A stretch of DNA of 9,239 nt. Source: an uncultured Lachnospiraceae bacterium (lineage in GTDB: Bacteria; Bacillota; Clostridia; Lachnospirales; Lachnospiraceae). The notes under the pieces are model-generated. The model worked only from the letters and a program-made list of their open reading frames with translations. It was not told where the DNA came from and did no database searches. The stretch is from positions 1 to 9,239 of the forward strand of contig CALYSH010000038.1 of the NCBI GenBank assembly GCA_945485625.1. The letters are read 5' to 3'. Both the position numbers and the translations under genes were made by a program. Shown here piece by piece: positions 4,133-9,239 of this stretch (its first letter is position 1; each line of letters begins with the position of its first letter).

Positions 4133-7000
4133 TCAGCTTCCCAACATTTTCTTTACATATTTTCCGGTGTAGGAGATTTCACTTTTCACAATTTCCTCCG
4201 GGGTACCCTTTGCTATGACGGTACCGCCCCGGTCACCGCCCTCGGGACCGATATCAATGATATAGTCCGCGGTCTTGATGACATCCAGATTGTGCTCAAT
4301 GACAACCACTGTATTGCCCCCGTCCGCCAGCCGGTGCAGAATCTCCACCAGCTTATGCACATCCGCAAAGTGCAGACCGGTGGTGGGCTCGTCCAGAATG
4401 TAAATGGTTCTGCCCGTGCTGCGCTTGGAAAGCTCCGTGGCAAGCTTGATTCGCTGTGCCTCACCGCCGGACAGGGTGGTGGAGGGCTGACCCAGCTTGA
4501 TATAGGACAGGCCTACATCGTAGAGGGTCTGAATCTTGTTGCGGATGGAGGGCATATGCTCGAAGAAGGGCAGAGCCTCCTCCACCGTCATATCCAGCAC
4601 ATCAAAGATGCTCTTTCCCTTGTATTTCACATCCAGGGTCTCCCGGTTGTAACGCTTTCCGCCGCAGACCTCACAGGGTACATACACATCCGGCAGGAAA
4701 TGCATCTCTATCTTGATGATGCCGTCACCGCTGCAGGCCTCACAACGACCGCCCTTTACATTAAAGCTGAAGCGCCCCTTGGTATAGCCCTTTGCCTTTG
4801 CATCGGCTGTGGAAGCAAATAAATCCCGGATCTGGTCAAACACGCCGGTATAGGTAGCCGGGTTGGATCGGGGAGTCCGTCCGATAGGGGACTGGTCGAT
4901 ATCGATCACCTTGTCCAGCTGGTCCAGTCCCAGAATATCCTTATGCTTGCCGGGAATACACCTTGCCCGGTTCAGATCCTTCGCCAGTCGCTTGTATAAA
5001 ATCTCATTGACCAGGGAGCTCTTGCCGGAGCCGGATACACCGGTGACACAGGTGAGCACACCCAGGGGAAAATCCACGTCAATATTTTTCAGGTTGTTCT
5101 CCCGAGCGCCCTTTACCTTTAACCAGCCCGTAGGCTTTCTGCGAACTGTGGGTACGGGTATACACTTTTTCCCGCTCAGATACTGACCGGTGACCGATTC
5201 CTCCACCTGCATGATTTCCTCCGCAGTACCTGCGGCGATCACTTCTCCACCGTGGGAGCCGGCACCGGGGCCGATATCCACAATATAATCCGCCTCCCGC
5301 ATGGTATCCTCATCGTGCTCCACCACAATCAGGGTATTGCCCAGATCCCGGAGGTGCTTTAAGGTGCTCAACAATTTATCATTGTCCCGCTGGTGCAGAC
5401 CGATGCTGGGCTCGTCCAGAATATAGCATACACCCACCAGACCGGAACCGATCTGGGTGGCCAGACGAATACGCTGAGCCTCTCCGCCGGAAAGAGTGGC
5501 GGTTGCACGGGACAGGGACAGATAATCCAGTCCTACATTGATTAAGAAGCCCACTCTGGCCCTGATTTCCTTCAGAATCTGCTTTCCGATCAGCTCCTGC
5601 TGAGGGGTTAATTTCAGGCCGGACAAAAAGGCCTGCAGATCCAGAACGGACATGTTGGTGACTTCAAAAATATTCTTATCACAAACCGTTACCGCCAGGG
5701 ACTCCTTCTTCAGACGCATGCCCTTACATTCCTTACAGGGGGTGATGCGCATGAAGGTTTCGTACTCCTGCTTCATGGTCTCGGAAAAGGTTTCCTTGTA
5801 CTTTCGCTCCACATTGCGAAGCAGGCCCTCAAAGGCCACCGGATATACACCACGGCCTCTCTGGCTGGAATAATGCACCTCCACTTCCTTCCCGCCGGTT
5901 CCGTGCAGCAGCACATCCTGCACCTTCTGAGAATATTTCTCAAAAGGAGTATCCAGATCAAAATGATATTCTTTTGCAAGTGCTTCCAGAATCGCATAGG
6001 TAAAGCTGCCCGGGTCCGTGCAGGACTGCCAGCCCGTAACCGCAATGGCACCCTGTCGGATGCTTAAGGACTTATCGGGAATCATCAGCTCCGCATCAAA
6101 CTCCATCTTATAGCCCAGGCCGAAGCACTCCGGGCAGGCGCCGAAGGGATTATTAAAGGAAAAGCTTCTGGGCTCCACCTCACTGATGCTGATGCCGCAG
6201 TCGGGACAGGCAAAGCTCTGGCTGAAATTCATGGGCTCCCCACCGATGATGTCCACAATCAGCAGGCCCTCTGCCAGGCTTAAAACATTTTCAATGGAAT
6301 CGGACAGACGCCGTTCAATACCGGGCTTCACCACCAGACGGTCCACCACGATTTCGATATTATGCTTGATATTCTTATCCAGACTGATTTCTTCCGTTAA
6401 TTCATAAAGATTCCCGTCAATCCGGGCCCTTACGTAACCGCTCTTTGCCGCACGCTCCAAGACCTTTTCGTGCTGGCCCTTCCGCCCCCGGACCACCGGC
6501 GCCAGAAGCTGAATCTTGGTTCCCTCCTCCAGGTTCATCACCTGGTCCACCATCTGATCCACCGTCTGCTTTGCAATCACTCTGCCACAATTCGGACAAT
6601 GGGGAATCCCCACACGAGCGTACAGCAATCGAAAATAATCATAGATTTCCGTTACGGTACCCACCGTGGACCTGGGGTTCCGGTTGGTGGACTTCTGGTC
6701 AATGGAAATGGCAGGGGACAGACCCTCAATGCTTTCCACGTTGGGCTTCTCCATCTGACCTAAGAACTGCCTCGCGTAGGAGGACAGGGATTCCATGTAT
6801 CTTCTCTGACCCTCCGCATATATGGTATCAAAGGCCAGGGAGGATTTCCCCGAACCTGACATTCCTGTCAGAACCACCAGCTGGTTGCGGGGGATATCCA
6901 GGCTGATATTCTTTAAATTGTGCTCATTGGCACCTCTGATTCGGATATATTCCCTTGCCTGCTCTCTGGGCATCATTTTTGTAACTTTACTTTCAGACAT
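4133..7000 (-). CDS. uvrA: Excinuclease ABC subunit A (UvrA)
   Basis: UvrA is the DNA-damage-sensing ATPase of nucleotide excision repair; it dimerises, loads UvrB at lesions and leaves. The protein is 955 residues, a normal length. It has two ABC ATPase modules: Walker A GMSGSGKS (46-53) and GVSGSGKS (654-661), signatures LSGGEAQR (503-510 and 843-850), and Walker B ILDEPS and ILDEPT (near 527 and 868). CxxC pairs for zinc lie at 135/138, 265/268 with 289/292, 422/425, and 753/756 with 776/779. The start ATG at 7000 has AAGGAAG upstream, though MM at residues 9-10 could be alternatives. It follows uvrB by 95 bases, reading the same way, so the two are probably cotranscribed. I see no convincing terminator in the 60 bases between its stop and the kdgA operator, so some read-through into kdgA is possible. 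Nothing unusual is seen in the protein. Confidence 0.99.
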   Translation of the reverse strand: MSESKVTKMMPREQAREYIRIRGANEHNLKNISLDIPRNQLVVLTGMSGSGKSSLAFDTIYAEGQRRYMESLSSYARQFLGQMEKPNVESIEGLSPAISIDQKSTNRNPRSTVGTVTEIYDYFRLLYARVGIPHCPNCGRVIAKQTVDQMVDQVMNLEEGTKIQLLAPVVRGRKGQHEKVLERAAKSGYVRARIDGNLYELTEEISLDKNIKHNIEIVVDRLVVKPGIERRLSDSIENVLSLAEGLLIVDIIGGEPMNFSQSFACPDCGISISEVEPRSFSFNNPFGACPECFGLGYKMEFDAELMIPDKSLSIRQGAIAVTGWQSCTDPGSFTYAILEALAKEYHFDLDTPFEKYSQKVQDVLLHGTGGKEVEVHYSSQRGRGVYPVAFEGLLRNVERKYKETFSETMKQEYETFMRITPCKECKGMRLKKESLAVTVCDKNIFEVTNMSVLDLQAFLSGLKLTPQQELIGKQILKEIRARVGFLINVGLDYLSLSRATATLSGGEAQRIRLATQIGSGLVGVCYILDEPSIGLHQRDNDKLLSTLKHLRDLGNTLIVVEHDEDTMREADYIVDIGPGAGSHGGEVIAAGTAEEIMQVEESVTGQYLSGKKCIPVPTVRRKPTGWLKVKGARENNLKNIDVDFPLGVLTCVTGVSGSGKSSLVNEILYKRLAKDLNRARCIPGKHKDILGLDQLDKVIDIDQSPIGRTPRSNPATYTGVFDQIRDLFASTADAKAKGYTKGRFSFNVKGGRCEACSGDGIIKIEMHFLPDVYVPCEVCGGKRYNRETLDVKYKGKSIFDVLDMTVEEALPFFEHMPSIRNKIQTLYDVGLSYIKLGQPSTTLSGGEAQRIKLATELSKRSTGRTIYILDEPTTGLHFADVHKLVEILHRLADGGNTVVVIEHNLDVIKTADYIIDIGPEGGDRGGTVIAKGTPEEIVKSEISYTGKYVKKMLGS

Positions 7001-7035
7001 GACTTAATCTTCCTTCTTTATCTCTCTTTTCAACC

Positions 7036-7091
7036 GCCGGTATTCGCTGCCTTCCCTTTCATCCTTTGGGCTGCTTTCTCCGGATACCGGC
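7036..7091 (-). repeat. Inverted repeat in the uvrB-uvrA intergenic region
   Basis: GCCGGTAT (7036-7043) and ATACCGGC (7084-7091) are perfect 8-base arms 40 bases apart. They begin 4 bases beyond the uvrB stop and take up most of the 95-base gap. In RNA they could close a stem-loop between the two genes. The long loop and lack of a T-tract make a normal terminator unlikely; an mRNA stability or processing element is possible. Confidence 0.4.
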
Positions 7092-7095
7092 ACTC

Positions 7096-9090
7096 CTACT
7101 GCTCCATATCCCGCAGACAGGTTTTCAGCTCTATCATCTTGTCGCGAAGCTCTGCCGCCGTCTCAAAATCCAGATCTGCTGCCGCCCGCTGCATCTTCTT
7201 CTGCACCTCTGCAATCACCTTCTCCAGTTCCTTACGGCTCATGGATTCCGGATCCTTCTCGAACTTCATCTCTTCCTTCGCTACCACCTTGGAAATACTG
7301 ATCAGCTCGCGGACCGCCTTTTTGATGGTCTGAGGAGTAATGCCGTGTTCCTCATTGTATTTCTGCTGGATGGCACGACGACGGTTGGTCTCATCCAGGG
7401 CAATCCGCATGGAATCCGTAATGGTATCCGCATACATGATGACATGCCCCTCCGCATTTCGTGCCGCACGACCGATGGTCTGAATCAGGGAGGTTGCACT
7501 TCGAAGGAAGCCTTCCTTGTCCGCATCCAGTATGGCTACCAGGGAAATCTCCGGAATATCCAGACCCTCACGAAGCAGGTTGATTCCCACCAGTACATCG
7601 AACACGTCCAGGCGCATGTCACGGATGATTTCCGCACGTTCCAGCGTATCGATGTCGGAATGCAGGTACTTCACCCGGATGCCTACCTCCTTCATATAAT
7701 TGGTCAGATCCTCCGCCATCTTCTTGGTCAGAGTGGTAATCAGCACCTTGTTATGCTTGGCGGTCTCCTGATTGACCTCCCCGATTAAGTCATCAATCTG
7801 GCCCTCTACCGGACGCACCTCCACCTCAGGATCCAAAAGCCCTGTAGGCCGGATAATCTGCTCTACACGCAGCAGCTCATGCTCCTCCTCATATTTAGAG
7901 GGGGTGGCGGACACAAACAGCATCTGATCAATATGAGTCTCAAACTCCTGGAAATTCAAGGGCCTGTTATCCAGGGCGGAGGGCAGACGGAAGCCGTAAT
8001 CCACCAGAGTATTCTTTCTGGAACGGTCTCCTGCATACATGCCCCCTATCTGGGGAATGGTCATATGGGACTCGTCAATAATGATCAAAAAGTCATCCGG
8101 AAAGAAATCCAGCAGAGTCATGGGAGGCTCTCCCGGTTTGGTTCCCGCCAGATGTCTGGAATAATTCTCGATACCGGAGCAAAAGCCGGTTTCACGAAGC
8201 ATCTCTACATCGAAATTGGTCCGCTCCGCAATCCGCTGGGCCTCAATGAGCTTGTCCTCCCCCTTGAAATACTGCACCTGCTCCTTTAATTCCTTCTCAA
8301 TTTCATCACAGGCGGCAAGGATTTTATCCTGGGACACCACATAATGGGAGGCCGGAAAGATCATCACATGACTTAAGGTGGCATGCACCCTTCCCGTCAA
8401 AGGGTCCACCTCGGAGATTCGCTCAATTTCATCCCCGAAAAACTCAATACGAATCAGGTAATCCCCACCTACCGCGGGATTCACCTCCACTACATCCCCC
8501 TTTACCCGGAAGCAGCTTCGTTGCAAATCCAGGTCGTTCCGGACATACTGCATCTCCACCAGCTCCCGAAGCAGCTCTTCCCTGTCCTTGGTCATACCGG
8601 GACGCAGGGATGCAGTCATTCCCTGGAATTCCTCCGGGCTGCCCAGACCGTAAATACAGGATACACTGGCTACTACAACCACATCCCTTCTCTCGGAAAG
8701 GGAAGCGGTGGCAGACAGACGCAGCTTGTCTATTTCATCATTTATGGAGGAATCCTTAGCAATATACGTATCCGAAGAAGGCACATAGGCCTCGGGCTGG
8801 TAGTAATCGTAGTAGGACACAAAGTATTCTACCGCATTCTCCGGAAAAAATTCTTTAAATTCTCCGTATAACTGGCCCGCCAGGGTTTTATTGTGGGCTA
8901 TTACCAGCGTAGGCTTATTCAGCGCAGCAATCACGTTGGCCATGGTAAAGGTCTTGCCGGAACCGGTAACGCCCAGCAGGGTCTGAAACTGATTGCCTTC
9001 TCGGAAGCCCGCTACCAGCTCCTTAATTGCCTCCGGCTGGTCACCGGTGGGTTGATATTCACTATGAAGCTTGAATCCATTCTCCTGCAT
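7096..9090 (-). CDS. uvrB: Excinuclease ABC subunit B (UvrB)
   Basis: UvrB is the helicase-like ATPase that verifies damage and recruits UvrC for incision. The 664-residue protein is typical in length. Visible features are Walker A GVTGSGKT (40-47), the damage-probing beta-hairpin region YYDYYQPEAYVP (93-104), Walker B IIIDESH (336-342), SATPS (394-398), helicase motifs INLLREGLDIPE (503-514) and QTIGRAARN (537-545), and a C-terminal UVR motif for UvrC/UvrA contact (about 617-652). The ATG at 9090 has AAAGGAG 7 bases upstream, and MQENGFKLHSEYQPTGDQPE is a normal N-terminus. The gene starts 26 bases after the stop of the preceding minus-strand gene and precedes uvrA. No GAAC-N4-GTTC type SOS box is visible in the 149 bases upstream, so transcription may begin further right. 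Confidence 0.99.
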   Translation of the reverse strand: MQENGFKLHSEYQPTGDQPEAIKELVAGFREGNQFQTLLGVTGSGKTFTMANVIAALNKPTLVIAHNKTLAGQLYGEFKEFFPENAVEYFVSYYDYYQPEAYVPSSDTYIAKDSSINDEIDKLRLSATASLSERRDVVVVASVSCIYGLGSPEEFQGMTASLRPGMTKDREELLRELVEMQYVRNDLDLQRSCFRVKGDVVEVNPAVGGDYLIRIEFFGDEIERISEVDPLTGRVHATLSHVMIFPASHYVVSQDKILAACDEIEKELKEQVQYFKGEDKLIEAQRIAERTNFDVEMLRETGFCSGIENYSRHLAGTKPGEPPMTLLDFFPDDFLIIIDESHMTIPQIGGMYAGDRSRKNTLVDYGFRLPSALDNRPLNFQEFETHIDQMLFVSATPSKYEEEHELLRVEQIIRPTGLLDPEVEVRPVEGQIDDLIGEVNQETAKHNKVLITTLTKKMAEDLTNYMKEVGIRVKYLHSDIDTLERAEIIRDMRLDVFDVLVGINLLREGLDIPEISLVAILDADKEGFLRSATSLIQTIGRAARNAEGHVIMYADTITDSMRIALDETNRRRAIQQKYNEEHGITPQTIKKAVRELISISKVVAKEEMKFEKDPESMSRKELEKVIAEVQKKMQRAAADLDFETAAELRDKMIELKTCLRDMEQ

Positions 9091-9116
9091 ATCTATCTCC
9101 TTTGAGGACGGGGATT

Positions 9117-9239
9117 TTACAATATATCAATCACATATTCCCTGGAGAAGGAATGTCCGCTTTCCAAAGAATTGGAGTACTCCCTCTCCTCCAGGGTACC
9201 TGCAAAGCCGGCACGGTCGCACCTTCCGTACCAGGGCTC
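9117..9239 (-). CDS. C-terminal end of an unrecognised protein encoded upstream of uvrB
   Basis: An open minus-strand frame enters from the right edge and ends at TAA (9119-9117) after 40 codons. It starts with EPWYGRCDRAGFAGTLEERE and ends SFSREYVIDIL. I do not recognise the family. The 26-base gap to uvrB, with uvrB's ribosome site inside it, suggests cotranscription. Support comes from the open frame to the window edge and operon-like spacing rather than homology, so a chance frame remains possible. Confidence 0.6.
   Translation of the reverse strand, partial: EPWYGRCDRAGFAGTLEEREYSNSLESGHSFSREYVIDIL

Noticed and set aside
4040..4822. Long plus-strand open frames opposite uvrA and uvrB, up to 260 codons
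   Set aside because: They are antisense to certain uvrA/uvrB coding sequence, resemble no protein family and lack good ribosome sites. They look like by-products of codon bias on the other strand.
9091..9239. SOS box (GAAC-N4-GTTC type) upstream of uvrB
   Set aside because: I looked for it and found no match; control may act further upstream, outside the window.

Overview
The window looks like a chromosomal segment of a Firmicute of class Clostridia, most likely Lachnospiraceae. This rests on the UvrA, UvrB, KDPG aldolase and LacI-family protein sequences, strong AGGAG-type ribosome binding sites and near-consensus TTGAAA-N17-TATAAT promoter hexamers. The family-level placement is inference; no database was searched. 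All genes except the LacI-family regulator lie on the minus strand.

Left part (1-2030): a hexuronate (galacturonate/glucuronate) catabolic locus in decay. It once ran on the minus strand as uxaB (tagaturonate reductase), uxaA (altronate dehydratase), uxaC (uronate isomerase). Only about 45 codons of the uxaB 5' end remain, with a one-base frameshift in an A-run. They are fused out of frame to the last part of uxaA, which also lacks roughly 100 internal residues. uxaC is open and well conserved over its visible length except for one amber codon at position 23, where E. coli UxaC has Tyr. The uxaB promoter and its operator-like palindrome survive. A 68-bp inverted-repeat element flanked by 7-bp direct repeats (a MITE-like insertion) sits between the uxaA remnant and uxaC.

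Middle part (2030-4132): a LacI-family repressor gene on the plus strand, convergent with kdgA (KDPG/KHG aldolase), with only 10 bp between the two stop codons. Closely related 18-bp palindromes (AATGTAA-N4-TTACATT type) lie at the uxaB, lacI-type and kdgA promoters. This points to one local regulon in which the regulator controls itself, the uronate genes and the aldolase that finishes the pathway (KDG to KDPG to pyruvate plus glyceraldehyde-3-phosphate).

Right part (4133-9239): ordinary nucleotide-excision-repair genes uvrB then uvrA, reading leftward, preceded by the C-terminal 40 codons of an unrecognised gene whose stop lies 26 bp before uvrB. No SOS-box-like sequence is visible next to uvrB. 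No tRNA, rRNA, CRISPR array or complete insertion sequence is seen. The only mobile-element candidate is the 68-bp element.
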